Positions 23,241-35,899 of a stretch of 64,000 nt of DNA are shown here, piece after piece. Below the pieces are notes generated by a model, which worked only from the letters and a program-made list of their open reading frames with translations, did not search any database and was not told the origin of the DNA. Origin of the DNA: Ampullaceana balthica (Eukaryota > Mollusca > Gastropoda > Lymnaeidae); assembly GCA_944989445.1 (NCBI GenBank), contig CALYLW010000136.1, forward strand, positions 124,001 through 188,000, given 5' to 3'. Made by a program: the position numbers and the translations under genes. Position 1 is the first letter of the stretch. The number at the start of each line of letters is the position of its first letter.

Positions 23241-25270
23241 CATGTCCCCTGTAGTACGTGAGATGACATACCACGGGCATGTCCCCTGTAGTAGGTGATA
23301 TGAAATACCACGGGCATGTCCCCTGTAGTAGGTGATATGAAATACCACGGGCATGTCCCCTGTAGTAGGTGATATGAAATACCACGGGCGTGTCCCCTGT
23401 AGTAGGTGAGATGACATACCACGGGCATGTCCCCTGTAGTAGGTGAGATGACATACCACGGGCATGTCCCCTGTAGTAGGTGAGATGACATACCACGGGC
23501 ATGTCCCCTGTAGTAGGTGAGATGAAATACCACAGGCATGTCCCCTGTAGTAGGTGAGATGACACCGCGGGCATGTCCCCTGTAGTAGGTGAGATGAAAT
23601 ACCACAGGCATGTCCCCTGTAGTAGGTGAGATGACATACCACGGGCATGTCCCCTGTAGTAGGTGAGATGACATACCACGGGCATGTCCCCTGTAGTAGG
23701 TGAGATGGCACCACGGGCATGTCCCCTGTAGTAGGTGAGATGACATACCACGGGCATGTCCCCTGTAGTAGGTGAGATGACATACCACGGGCATGTCCCC
23801 TGTAGTAGGTGAGATGAAATACCACAGGCATGTCCCCTGTAGTAGGTGATATGAAATACCACGGGCATGTCCCCTGTAGTAGGTGACATGACATACCACG
23901 GGCATGTCCCCTGTAGTAGGTGAGATGAAATACCACGGGCATGTCCCCTGTAGTAGATGAGATGACATACCACGGGCATGTCCCCTGTAGTAGGTGAGAT
24001 GAAATACCACAGGCATGTCCCCTGTAGTAGGTGATATGAAATACCACGGGCATGTCCCCTGTAGTAGGTGAGATGACATACCACGGGCATGTCCCCTGTA
24101 GTAGGTGAGATGAAATACCACAGGCATGTCCCCTGTAGTAGGTGAGATGACACCGCGGGCATGTCCCCTGTAGTAGGTGAGATGAAATACCACAGGCATG
24201 TCCCCTGTAGTAGGTGAGATGACATACCACGGGCATGTCCCCTGTAGTAGGTGAGATGACATACCACGGGCATGTCCCCTGTAGTAGGTGAGATGGCACC
24301 ACGGGCATGTCCCCTGTAGTAGGTGAGATGACATACCACGGGCATGTCCCCTGTAGTAGGTGAGATGACATACCACGGGCATGTCCCCTGTAGTAGGTGA
24401 GATGAAATACCACAGGCATGTCCCCTGTAGTAGGTGATATGAAATACCACGGGCATGTCCCCTGTAGTAGGTGACATGACATACCACGGGCATGTCCCCT
24501 GTAGTAGGTGAGATGAAATACCACGGGCATGTCCCCTGTAGTAGGTGAGATGACATACCACGGGCATGTCCCCTGTAGTAGGTGATATGAAATACCACGG
24601 GCATGTCCCCTGTAGTAGGTGACATGACATACCACGGGCATGTCCCCTGTAGTAGGTGAGATGAAATACCACGGGCATGTCCCCTGTAGTAGGTGAGATG
24701 ACATACCACGGGCATGTCCCCTGTAGTAGGTGAGATGAAATACCACGGACATGTCCCCTGTAGTAGGTGAGATGACATACCACGGGCATGTCCCCTGTAG
24801 TATGTGATATGAAATACCACGGGCATGTCCCCTGTAGTAGGTGAGATGACATACCATGGGCATGTCCCCTGTAGTAGGTGAGATGAAATACCACGGGCAT
24901 GTCCCCTGTAGTAGGTGAGATGACATACCACGGGCATGTCCCCTGTAGTAGGTGAGATGAAATACCACGGGCATGTCCCCTGTAGTAGGTGAGATGACAT
25001 ACCACGGGCATGTCCCCTGTAGTAGGTGAGATGACATACCACAGGCATGTCCCCTGTAGTAGGTGATATGAAATACCACGGGCATGTCCCCTGTAGTAGG
25101 TGAGATGACATACCACGGGCATGTCCCCTGTAGTAGGTGAGATGAAATACCACGGGCATGTCCCCTGTAGTAGGTGAGATGACATACCACGGGCATGTCC
25201 CCTGTAGTAGGTGAGATGAAATACCACAGGCATGTCCCCTGTAGTAGGTGAGATGACATACCACGGGCAT
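23241..25270. repeat. 38-bp satellite array, about 53 copies, with a 588-bp higher-order repeat
   Basis: Unit begins CATGTCCCCTGTAGTAGGTG and continues with variant ends (GAGATGACATACC, GAGATGAAATACC, GATATGAAATACC) and short forms (GACACCGCGGG, GGCACCACGGG). The short forms recur at a fixed 588-bp spacing (23561 and 24149; 23703 and 24291), showing duplication of a multi-unit block. All three minus frames are open for about 2.1 kb because the unit has no stop in any minus phase. It lies in the giant intron. Confidence 0.97.
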
Positions 25271-26049
25271 GTCACTTATAACAAGTTTGATGAAATACCT
25301 CGATTGGTTCACAGACGCGTGATTCTATGACAATGTGGTGATTTTTAAAATTAAGATGGTCAAAATGTTAACCTGTGGCATCAGTCATAACCCAGATTAT
25401 GAGTTGAGTTTTGTCCATCACCCACTGACTTTGCCAATAGATTTTAACAGCGAATATAATCATAAAGATAATATACAAACGTTTTCTTCAACACATCTAT
25501 CGATGTAACAACGACTTGGCATCGGGGCAGTTGCCAAGGGCGCCGAGGGATAATCCTTCAATAATCAATGTATTCTGTATAATTTTTGTATTTTCCCTAT
25601 TTCTCAAGGGGGCCAAATATGAATTCGCCAAGGGCGCAGAAAACCCAGTTACGCTTCTGTCTATCACTATGATATTCGTACGTCATTAACAAGATAACAG
25701 GGACACATTCACAGTGGCGTAGCTAGGGTAATGTGCGCCCGGGGACATGACACAAATTCTGCGCCCCTTGTCGAACAAAAAAAAATAAAAAAATTGAAAT
25801 TTTACGGTTTATATGGTTCATTTTCGAAGCATTTAGTATTTTAATGAAATAGAATATAGAATAATATTTCTCTATGCGGTTGTAAACAATTTATTTGAAA
25901 AAAAACTCTACTAATTATACATGACTAGAATAGACATAGTCTACAAAAATATGATCCTCCTTGATTTGAATGGCACAAACTCGCCAATCACGTTGTCAAA
26001 ATTAATATTCTCACGTGTTTCTCTTTCGATGCTAAGAAGTGCAAGATCA

Positions 26050-27684
26050 CTAAGACGACTTGTCCCATTGATCACGTAAATTAGACAAAATAAGCATTCT
26101 GTTTGCTGACGGACCGATCACAGTTTCAGTTGAAACAGCAGTTGTTAGAAGTATTTGAAGTGAAATGCGCAGATTCGGAAATGCTTCATCTCCATATGAA
26201 ACAATAAAACAAAGAAGATCCAAAAGAGTTTCCGGTAGAACTTCAATCCGGTTACTGAGCAGCATTTTTCAGTCTCCGGTTTCTGTGCACAATTCGTGAC
26301 CATTGACGTCAGTGTCGTATAAATTAGCAAAATCTAAGCAATTTTAACGAAGTGTATCTACTTTTGTCTCAGCAAGAAGAGTTTTGACGTCTAGTAAAAT
26401 TCCAAATTTGTTGTATAGGTTTTTAGACGTAAAACCCGTATTAATATCTCTTTTTGGAGTCTATCAATTACGCTGTTCATATCACGTGAAATTTCTTCTT
26501 ATGCAGAAAGTCCTGCATCTCTTGTTAATTCTTGTTAATCTCCTTCTGTCAACCTCGATTCCCAAAGTTGTGCATATTCTTTTTCATTGTCTACCGCAAC
26601 CTGGCTCAAATTATCACGAATGTTGACAATTTCTGACTCAAGCGATTCAAGATCAGATGCTGCTTCCTTGAAATTCACAGTAGGATTCTGCAACCGTTTC
26701 TGGACACAATCAATTTTCCCAAGTATGATGTGCAAGAAATGTAACGAAAATAGGAAGTTAAAGTTTAATATACATACCAGCAAAGCTTCTGCATCACATC
26801 TGGTGTCAGGCGTTATATTTTTATGTTCTAATAACTTTTCCAACAGCCCTACCAGTTCATCTAGTCCTCATAGATAGCTTTAACAGCTTCTGATCGTGCA
26901 CTCAAACGTGTTTCAGACTCCCTCTTCATTGTGATGGACACAACTCTTTTTAATTATTCCCAACGAGTTGTTGAACGAGAGAAAACAAAAATTTATACTT
27001 TCAACTGTTCCAAAAAACATGATAGTAACTGGATCCTGTTTATCTGAGTATACTCTTGCTAAGTTTAAGCTGTGGTTGTCACAGTTGATGCACGATGTTC
27101 TGTGATTTATGTCACATATTCGCTGTATGTCCAGTCATTACAGCAGCATGGTCATAACATTGTGACCGACAGTCGGCTAATGGTGTGCTATTAGATTCCA
27201 GTTTCTCTAAGATAACTCTTTCAAGGCTTGCTGCGTCTTTGGAATGTATCTGTACAAAACCTAAAAATGATTATTTGATGGTTACTTTTTTAGTTTGAAA
27301 ATCGACATCCAAAAATCTGATGACTTGAGAAAACTGTTCCCGGTTCCCTAGATCGATAGTTGAGCCAAGTAAGATACCGTAGTACTTGTTTTTTCTGATT
27401 TCACTCAACAGCTGATTCCTTACAGTCAATGTAAGTAGGTGGATAATTTTATTTTGGATTTCCGGTGAAAAATAAGATACTGAACCTGGATTATCTCGGG
27501 CATGTTGTAGATGTTTTTCTAACAGTGTATCATATTGAGCAACAAGTTTGATCACAGAGAGACAGGAAAGAGAGGCGGTGTCTGCTGTTTCATATAAAAG
27601 GAATCCAACTTGCTTTGACATACCGATGGAAGCCCGTGAGAGGAGAGACCTTCCCTCCTCTCCCACACTTAACGCCCTCCACAT
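26050..27684 (-). pseudogene. hAT transposase remnant (DUF4371/ZMYM1-like)
   Basis: Best block 27684-27271 encodes ...YFSPEIQNKIIHLLTLTVRN, IRKNKYYGILLGSTIDL and QFSQVIRFLDVD. This matches the DUF4371/hAT core, but the usual catalytic Asp of the D-ST-D context reads Gly (LLGSTID). Downstream pieces include EAASDLESLESEIVNIRDNL (26843-26535) and, near 26050, SDLALLSIERETRENINF, the hAT C-terminal block. Frame breaks separate the pieces. Non-functional. Confidence 0.75.
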
Positions 27685-27747
27685 TGGGGTTGGGGAAGTA
27701 AGCTTTTTTTAAAGAGCAAAGGGACGTGAATTAACCATTCTGTAAGC

Positions 27748-28988
27748 CAGTGGTTCTCAACCTTTTGAGATTCAATAACCACTTGAAAAATGTGTGGCTC
27801 AGCTACGGACCACTACTAAATATTGTGCTACTGCCGTGCTGGAACGTTAAATATAATAATACTGTGTATATAGCTAGCTATAAGTAATATACATGTTAGT
27901 TAGTAAAACGATACTAATATGCTACGATTTGCGTGCTCCAAAAACAATTTTGTAATGGCTTTCTTTTGTAACGAACAAATGTCATTTATATTAGTGACAT
28001 AGTCTTCTTATTTAATTCTACTTGCTTACTATAAAAAAAAACTTTAATTCATAAATAGTAGTTTGTATTAAAATGACTGCCGTATTAGTTTATTTACTAC
28101 AAACGATGTTTTGTTTTTATTTTAAGCAATGCAGAAAATCCATTTTCGCAAAGTTGCAAAAGGTAAACGTATTTTAAAAGCTGGCTGAGACAGTTAGGAG
28201 TGCTCAAAATTTCATTGAGCCGACTTTCTGATGCAACATATTCAAAGTGATATCGCTGGTCAGTTCAATGAATTGGTTTAATTACGATGTTGGCCATTTT
28301 TTTATTTGATGAGTGAATGTGTGCGAGATTAGGACTGGACACCCACGAAAAACCACTGAACGTTAAATATCACAAAAGTAGAATTTAAATTGGTTCTGCA
28401 TTGATTTAATATGACCAGAAATCAAATTTATCAACAATTTGTTTATTTATTTCAGCATTTTCTGGTTTCTCGGTGGTTTCGTACAATTGTTCAAACATCT
28501 CAAAGGTACCTTGAAATAATCTTCTTGTCCAAAGAGTAAGATTTTTCTGAGAGTAATTAAATGTGTCTGCTTTCCTTGCCAAGTTGAATTAAATTTATTG
28601 AGTTCTTCAAAAATTTCAGCCTAATAAGCCAGAACAGCAACCCATAAGCTATTGTTCAAATGATCAACAAGCTTTGAGTTTTTTCTACAAGAAACTCTCT
28701 TACGTCATCATGTTATTTAAACAGTCTGATAACCAGCGAACTTCAGTTTACATCAGCAACTGTTAATTTTCAAGATTATATTCGAACATAAGAAATCAAA
28801 GAGACGAGAATTTAATAGACGAGCCTTGATAAAATGTAAAAACTATTTAGGCAAGATTAAAAATATATTTTAAGTCTGCGTTAATTCTTTAACTTGCTAG
28901 TCTTTCCCGATGAATCATAAAGTGCGTAAATTTCATGCTTTGCTCACGGACCACTGGTGCTCTGCAGACCACAGGTTGAGAACCACTG
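27748..28988 (-). mobile_element. Second hAT element nested in the first
   Basis: Ends CAGTGGTTCTCAACCT and AGGTTGAGAACCACTG are an exact 16-bp inverted repeat. Flanks CTGTAAGC (27740-27747) and CTTTAAGC (28989-28996) match at 7 of 8. Inside, a minus-strand transposase remnant reads VDHLNNSLWVAVLAY, a stop, then AEIFEELNKFNSTWQGK (28680-28540), the ZBED5/FAM200-like hAT class. It differs from its host element, so two hAT lineages were active here. Confidence 0.85.
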
Positions 28989-29423
28989 CTTTAAGCTACT
29001 CCTTTTTCTTGTTTTGGTCATGTTGGTTGCTTTAGTGTCGTCTCTGTCTACTCTATTAATTTCTATTAATAGAATCGCCTTTGCCTCTTACTGCTTCCCT
29101 AGTCTCATTCCCAGCAACTCACTGTTTTTGTTTTAAACGCCATCAGAAATTCATCATTGTGGATGTGTCATTTATTTATGAGTAGAATGGTGCCCCATAA
29201 CGCTCAATGGGGGCGCCAAAATCATACTTGCCAAATGGTTTGTAATGAAGATATTTTCGGAGCTCCAAAATTCAATCTTGCAAACGTATTTGGGATACAA
29301 TAGTTTACATCAAAATAAAATTGAGTAATGAATTTTAACACCCATTTTGGCGCCCCCTAACGTGGCGCCCGGGGACATATGTCCCCCCCCCTGCCCCCCC
29401 CTCGCTACGCCACTGCACATTCA

Positions 29424-30614
29424 TTCCAACACTGTAAACAAACTTGGATTGTGTGTGCAGGGCATCAAACAATCTCACAAGCAGGTATGTTGGCAAATGA
29501 TAGTATATTTTTAGTGTGTGTGTGTGTGTGTCCTTATTCTGCTATTTGTTTTAAAAACAAAGATCTTTTGAAATACAGAAAATGGCTTTCAATAATAAAT
29601 CTTATTCAATGAGACTAGGTCCGATGGGCAGGTTATCCATACAATGTTTAAAGTGAATTGGTTCAAGTTATGTTGCTGTTAATTATTACATTTTAAGCAC
29701 ATAAGCTCACTGCACTATGAGTCATGTACATCAGTATACATTATGTTCACCATACCATGCATGTGTACATCGGTACAAATTATGTTCGCCCTTCCATGTA
29801 TATTATTGTATATAGTGTACAAGCACAAAGCCAAAGGAAATCAGTGAGCGTGTCTGGAGATAATCCAAAACAACACATACTTCAGTCACAGGTCCCCAAG
29901 ATGTGTTTAGAGCATGATCCCTTCAAACGATCCACCTACACACGCAATTACGGACCACACTACAACCTCAGCGTGTGTACGAATACGATTATCCACGCGG
30001 GCGGGTAAGCCCTGTTCACATTTAATCTCAATACAACTACTCTCTGCGTGTCACGCGCGATCCACAGATTGGGAACCGCTGTACCAAACATCTGACAGAT
30101 GACACAACTGTGAACATCTCGGGTGATTCATAAACATCAGCTTCAGTGGTGGCTGGGCGGTCAGAGATATTCAACACATTAGCATTCTCTGTCAACGACT
30201 TCGCCACCTGTTTTTAGCACATCTTCATTTCGAAACGGACCAGACATACGTTTGAGAAGTTAAATATCATTGTAAATTAAACTATGTTCAATGTTAAGAT
30301 AAATATGACATATGAAATTAATTCCACAAGGTAATAACAGGATCGGATAGAGGGAGTGGGTTTAGGATTAATGTGATGAATCCAGGAGAATGGGATCAAT
30401 AAATCTCAACAAGTGATGGCTACGTTGGACAGTGCGATTGACTTGTCCTCCCGTGGTTGACGGGTCATTTATGTACGACCACTGCCTCACACTCACTCGA
30501 GCATTACGTTGTAGCGTCCACCCCTGGTATTGTACAGGTCACTGGGAATATCATATCTTTCTTAGTTACGTCCAATAAACAATGGTGTCCAATGGTGTTA
30601 ATTCATTTTTAATT
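29424..30614. other. No gene recognised
   Basis: Contains a GT run (29516-29532) and a degenerate ATGTACATCxGTA duplication (29725-29820). An ORF at 29724-30008 with EHDPFKRSTYTRNYGPHYNL looks somewhat coding-like and stops near a GGTAAG, but no homology is recognised. Confidence 0.3.
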
Positions 30615-31109
30615 TACGTAAAAAAACAAGTTTTTGACTATTAATCCTTTATGTACGAGACATAACTAAAATAATGTTCATTATAATTTATAATACGCAG
30701 CGCAAGACCATCCAAAAATACAAAATTGCAGTTGTGTCGTAAAACATGTTTAATATGATGCGCACCGATCAGGAATATGTTTATAAAAAGTGTTGTCAAT
30801 AAAATACGCACCTTATTGCGCGACAGAAAGGTTGTTCAATATAATACGCACCGCGACACACACTATCTCAAAAAAATAACATGATACATAGAAATAAATA
30901 AAATAATCTAAAAATTCAATAATTTGATGACAGTACATGCGATCGATCTGAAATTTTGATACATCGTTTTTATCGTCAGCACGAAACTGCCTGCAAAATT
31001 TCAGCTCGCTAGCTTACGAGGAAGTGGGTTAAAACTCGATCCAAAGTTTTGGCGACAAGCAAGCAAGCAAGGGCTCAACCAGACACCACGAGTTAATATA
31101 AAGGATTCA
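30615..31109 (+). repeat. R-family repeat, diverged copy
   Basis: Starts ACGTAAAAAAACAAGTTTTT and ends AGTTAATATAAAGGATTC, with the core GATCGATCTGAAATTTTGAT and AAATTTCAGCTCGCTAGC. More diverged than the copies at 5225-6207 and 53805-54302. Confidence 0.7.
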
Positions 31110-31223
31110 AAAAACAAATGAGCACACAAATAAATGTCATAAACATACCACAGTCCATAATAGGTGTTATAACTTACTATGTTCTCTAAAACGGGTCAAA
31201 TGTGTGGGGTGTGTCATGATATT

Positions 31224-31682
31224 GGTAGAGTGAGCGTCAGTTTGTGTGTTGGACATTGTTACACTGATGACAGTGGTAGAGTGAGCGTCAGTTTGTGTGT
31301 TGGACATTGTTACACTGATGACAGTGGTAGAGTGAGCGTCAGTTTGTGTGTTGGACATTGTTACACTGATGACAGTGGTAGAGTGAGCGTCAGTTTGTGT
31401 GTTGGACATTGTTACACTGATGACAGTGGTAGAGTGAGCGTCAGTTTGTGTGTTGGACATTGTTACACTGATGACAGTGGTAGAGTGAGCGTCAGTTTGT
31501 GTGTTGGACATTGTTACACTGATGACAGTGGTAGAGTGAGCGTCAGTTTGTGTGTTGGACATTGTTACACTGATGACAGTGGTAGAGTGAGCGTCAGTTT
31601 GTGTGTTGGACATTGTTACACTGATGACAGTGGTAGAGTGAGCGTCAGTTTGTGTGTTGGACATTGTTACACTGATGACAGT
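31224..31682. repeat. 51-bp minisatellite, 9 near-identical copies
   Basis: Unit starts GGTAGAGTGAGCGTCAGTTT at 31224, 31275 and every 51 bases after. Copies are essentially perfect, so the array is young. 51 is a multiple of three, so frames stay open on both strands (17-residue repeats); no start, signal or splice context supports translation. Confidence 0.96.
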
Positions 31683-31851
31683 GGTTGATAGCGTGTATGT
31701 CCTTGGAAGTGATTAAAATGTGGGTATCCGGTAAGTAAGAAGTGGTTTTTTTTTCATTTAAAAAGAACATTGTTGGTTAGTATGTAGAAGACTAAAGCGT
31801 TAAAGCAAAAAAACTAAACTAGATTACCAGAATTAACTTCCCTGTCAGTTA

Positions 31852-32358
31852 ATAATGTGATCCAGGGAACACTGATGTGCTAAATATGGAACAGGCACAA
31901 TGATGTGGTAAATATGCAACAGGAACAACGATGTGCTAAATATGATGCTGGAAGCAATAATGCGCTAAAGTATACACCCGGGAACAATAATGTGCAAAAA
32001 TATGATCCAGGGAACAATGATGTTCAAAAATATGACACAGGGAACAAAGGCGTGCAAAAATTATGATCCAGGGAACAATAATGTGCAAAAATATGATCCA
32101 GGGAACAATGATGCTATAAAATATGACACAGGGAACAAAGTCGTGCAAAAATATGATCCAGGGAACAATGATGTGCAAAAATATGATTCAGGGAACAATG
32201 ATGTGCAAAAATTTGATTCAGGGAACAATGACGCGGAAAAAATTATTTCAGAGAACGAGGATGTTTAAAATTTTATAATCACGGGAACAATGTTGTTAAA
32301 ATATGATCCAGGGAACAATGATGTACAATATTGTAGACCATGGAACGATGTTGTGCCG
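31852..32358. repeat. 30-bp degenerate minisatellite, about 16 copies
   Basis: Unit approximates CAAAAATATGATCCAGGGAA + CAATGATGTG, with frequent substitutions and small indels. Copies are most regular at 31990-32230. Older than the 51-bp array 170 bases to its left. Confidence 0.85.
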
Positions 32359-33215
32359 ATGATACGATACAGGAAACAAAAGCTGTGTCAAATGTGTTTT
32401 ATTATCTACAACGGTAAGCTGTGTACTTCAAAACGACTACTATCACTTTTCCTGCTGATGCATTTCCTGAAAAAAACTTGCGTGTCAAAGGTCAAGAGAC
32501 CCCCCCCCCAGGGCCACCATATAATCCCAGCCCTTGACCAACTTGTAGTATAGTCTAAGGTGTCACTAGCATACGCTCCCTGTGTGTGCGGGGGGGGGGC
32601 GGTAACAAACAAACTAAACTCTCTTTACCGAGGTGCATAGATAAAACTAATTTACTATAAGAGTAGCAAGGGTCATTTGCGTCCGGAGCGGGTCAAGCTT
32701 TTCACGGTATCTTCCACCAATAAACTGCCCAGGCGACACTAAGTGTCGCTCCTCAATTCAACGAGGGGATAAACGCTGACCGGTCCGGGCTGACCTTTAC
32801 TAGGCTTTACAAGTCCCATTTCTTACGCCATTGAATTAAGAATGTGTTGGTGTAACACAGGATTGTCTATTACTCATGTATGAACAAAGAATAAAATACA
32901 GATCCTACTTATAGTATTCCTTATTTCATTTTTTTGGTTTGTATTGAGAGAGACCAACCAATGTTAGAATGACAGTCTCTGTAATGTAATGGGGAAAAAT
33001 AGACCAACCAATGTTAGACTGAAATAAATTGATCTGAATCCAAAAGTCCAAGTGTACCGTGTTGACGGGAAAGACGTACCACTTGAAGATCAGATGAGAC
33101 TAAGCCAGAGGACAAATCCAAGTAATTTCTATGCCTATGGGCAAGGCTGGGGACTATGGACTCGTTTGGGGAGGGAGAGGGGGGTGGCGTTTAGAGGATG
33201 TCAATCGGTCAACAA

Positions 33216-33586
33216 GGGGATACGGTGGTCGAAGTGGCAGCGCGCTCGACTGGCGTACCGACGGTCACGGGTTCGAATCCATGGAAACCATGTATTTTGC
33301 TCCCGGGGCCTAGGGCGTCCCCGAGTCCACCCAGCTTCGAGTGGGTACCTAACGCATAGTTAGGGAAAATAAAAGGCGGCTGGGTAATGCGTGGAACCCT
33401 TATAGCCGTGGCATGTGAACGCTGCATCACTTGCCTAAATCAACTGCTGCCTTGCAGATGGTCTTGGCTGACCAAAGGCTATGGAAGCACATCCAGAAAA
33501 AACAGCAGGCTGAAGTCGGAGACCACGGGCCATTTGGCGCAAAACTCGTCGGCACGCAATACTCAAATTGAGAACGAAGAAGAAGA
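33216..33586 (+). mobile_element. tRNA-derived SINE with 13-bp target duplication
   Basis: Pol III A box TGGTCGAAGTGG (33226-33237) and B box GGTTCGAATCC (33270-33280) mark a tRNA-like head. A conserved invertebrate SINE core follows (CCCGAGTCCACCCAGCTTCG, GGGTACCTAACGC, AAATAAAAGGCGGCTGGGTA). It ends in a GAA-rich tail. Flanks 33203-33215 and 33587-33599 are both AATCGGTCAACAA. Intact boxes and duplication suggest a recent insertion. Confidence 0.92.
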
Positions 33587-34149
33587 AATCGGTCAACAAA
33601 GATCTAAGTGTATGATTCAATACCAATGGTTGTTTAATAATTTAATGTGAACTTACTTACTTCACATAGCCTGATACACATAGAGATAACACGTAAACTG
33701 TGTGTAACAAGACGTAATGGCTTGGGCAACCAATAGATTTGTAATAAAGATGAGGCAGTGCGTGAGCTTGTCATTATCATTAATAAATAAATAATGAATA
33801 AAAAATATAGTTGAGATTTACTGATGATTTAAGTGGGGTCCAGAGAGTTGGCCAATAATAGTTAACACGTTTGCAACAGGGAATATTAAAGAGTATAGCG
33901 GTGCTGCACTTTTTAAGCATCTAGCTCCCGAACGCTTCTGTTCATGTCGACACGACGACAGAGGAAGGAATAAAAAAAGCAACACCGGTTACATGAACAC
34001 AGACAACGAAACGACTCAAACTCCATAACGTGTTACCCCAGGCTAATTTTTAAAAAAAAATTATTTAACCGGGGCATTGAAATTTGTAAAGCTCACCCAA
34101 TCCCGCCCCCAATACAAGGAGAATTATAATGAAATTAGCTTTTTTATCA

Positions 34150-34550
34150 CAAGTGAAATGATCGCTGACTATTGTCACAGAAGGAGTCATATGCTGAGCA
34201 TGCACTCAATCCCGAGTGAGAGGCGCCTGCGGTGGTTGGGACATGTCCGCAGGATGAGCTCGGAGCGCATTCCAAGAGCCTTGCTTTACGGCGAGCTGAC
34301 AACTGGTATGCGGAAGAGAGGACGCCCCTGCTTGCGCTTCAAGGATGTCTGCAAGAAAGACATGACTCTGGCGCAGATTGACCATAAAACGTGGGAGACC
34401 ATTGCTGAGGAGCGCACCTCCTGGCGGGCAAAAGTATGCGAGGGCATTCAAGTCGCGGAAGCTTCCCTTACAGCAAGGAGCGAGGAGAAAAGGGCCAGGA
34501 GAAAGGGGAAGGGGGGTAGAGGAGCAGGAGGAAACGCCATCATCCCATGA
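34150..34550 (+). mobile_element. LINE reverse-transcriptase C-terminal remnant
   Basis: Open frame encodes ERRLRWLGHVRRMSSERIPR, then KRGRPCLRFKDVCKKDM and a charged tail. This is the C-terminal region of an invertebrate non-LTR reverse transcriptase (LRWxGHVxRM...RGRPxLRFKDVCKxD). The rest of the element is missing. Confidence 0.85.
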
Positions 34551-34670
34551 GGATGGACGGATGCCATAATCAATTGTCACTATACAAGAAAGTGATGAAG
34601 TCTTAACATCTGCCAGATTTAATCAGTATCGCAATATTATCACATGGGTCTTTTTAGAATCTAGATGTTA

Positions 34671-34766
34671 TTTCATGGTATTGGGGATGCTAACTGTTTT
34701 ATTTTAGTTGACATGTGATTTCATGGTATTGGGAGTGCTAACTGTTTTATTTTCGTTGACAATTTT
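34671..34766. repeat. 48-bp tandem duplication
   Basis: TTTCATGGTATTGGG starts at 34671 and 34719, followed by GTGCTAACTGTTTTATTTT-like sequence in both copies. Confidence 0.85.
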
Positions 34767-35160
34767 ATCAAGTTTTAAGCCTCACTTTTATCATCTTCAT
34801 ATTGATCTCTTATTTGTTTTAGTACGCTCATCTTAGTCCAACGTTACTTTTAAAATAGAAATGAACATACATTGTCTTAACATTTTCTTTCCTGATCGAA
34901 TGTTCTGTGAATATTATAACACGGGTCATTAGTCATTGGTTTGAAGGCATTGGGACGTACTTGGTTTGAACACGAGAATCGTTGCCCATGGCGGGGTTAG
35001 AAGTCAACCTGCTGTGAATGTGTACCTGGCGCTTCACGGTTGATTGGTTCGTGATGGTGACACACACCTCACAGGTTGATTGAGCCAAGGGAATTAGAGA
35101 GGTAGGGTAGGGGTACTAATACTATACTAGTCACAGACAGCACACGATTTGTCAAGACCG

Positions 35161-35318
35161 GCACCTACGCACGTCCATATAGCTGTCAATGTGTTTGTTG
35201 CTCGCGTGTTAGGGCGGCCACCGTGACTTGCCCTGAGCGGCACATACGCACGTCCATATAGCTGTCAATGTGTTTGTTGCTCGCGTGTTAGGGCGGCCAC
35301 CATGACTCGCCATGAGCT
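35161..35318. repeat. 79-bp tandem duplication
   Basis: GCACxTACGCACGTCCATAT starts at 35161 and 35240; both copies run to GGGCGGCCACCxTGACT. Few differences, so a recent duplication. Confidence 0.9.
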
Positions 35319-35899
35319 CTGTGAAAACAAGCCCACTGTCTGGCCAGGGCAGTGGTCTAGCTATCTCCTTGAAGGCGAAGCCACTCAGAGCCGACCAACT
35401 GTGGCTGTCATTGTTGCTGGCTGCGCTGACAAAAGGATGACGAAATAGTTCAATATTTGACTTTTCTTTTACCTCGAACAGCATGCTCCTGACTCGAGGA
35501 AACCAATGTGTTCTTTGTCCACCCCCACCCCCCCCAGGGCCACCTTTCCTAAAATGCACTGAACAATTCAAACTTTCGTTTCATTCTCATTTATCATTTT
35601 AAAAACCACCCTCACACACGAGTTTCCTCCTCCTGATATTACCTATTACGTAATTGCATTCTACCTAAAGCATAACCATAATTATTCCTTCCCTAACATA
35701 CAACTCGGTAGGCGCTAACAAAAATACGACCATTACCACTGTGTACTGTTGTGTAAGTTACCTTGTTGCATGTGTTGGCATTGGGAAATATTAGTTGGGC
35801 ACATTGACTTGGCGTCTCGAATGTTTTGTCATGTTGTGTTGTGTTTTGGTCAACCAAACCATAACAATAATGACACACGCCCGACGAAGATTGTGTATA

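Larger units (their letters stand above)
25712..29415 (-). mobile_element. hAT transposon, decayed, with 8-bp duplication and a nested hAT
   Basis: Ends CAGTGGCGTAGCTAGGG and (right, reverse complement) CAGTGGCGTAGCGAGGG. Flanks 25704-25711 and 29416-29423 are both CACATTCA. Length 3704 bp. It shares termini with 4272-8020. Carries a minus-strand transposase remnant and a second hAT at 27748-28988. Confidence 0.9.

Noticed and set aside
23120..25312. Three overlapping minus-strand ORFs of 684-730 codons
   Set aside because: They are the 38-bp satellite read in three frames; the unit simply lacks stops. No start context, splice sites or domain.
31167..31688. 165-169-codon ORFs on both strands with 17-residue repeats
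   Set aside because: Explained by a perfect 51-bp tandem repeat whose length is divisible by three.
33226..33290. A tRNA gene suggested by A and B boxes
   Set aside because: No full cloverleaf; the SINE core, GAA tail and 13-bp duplications show it is a SINE head.
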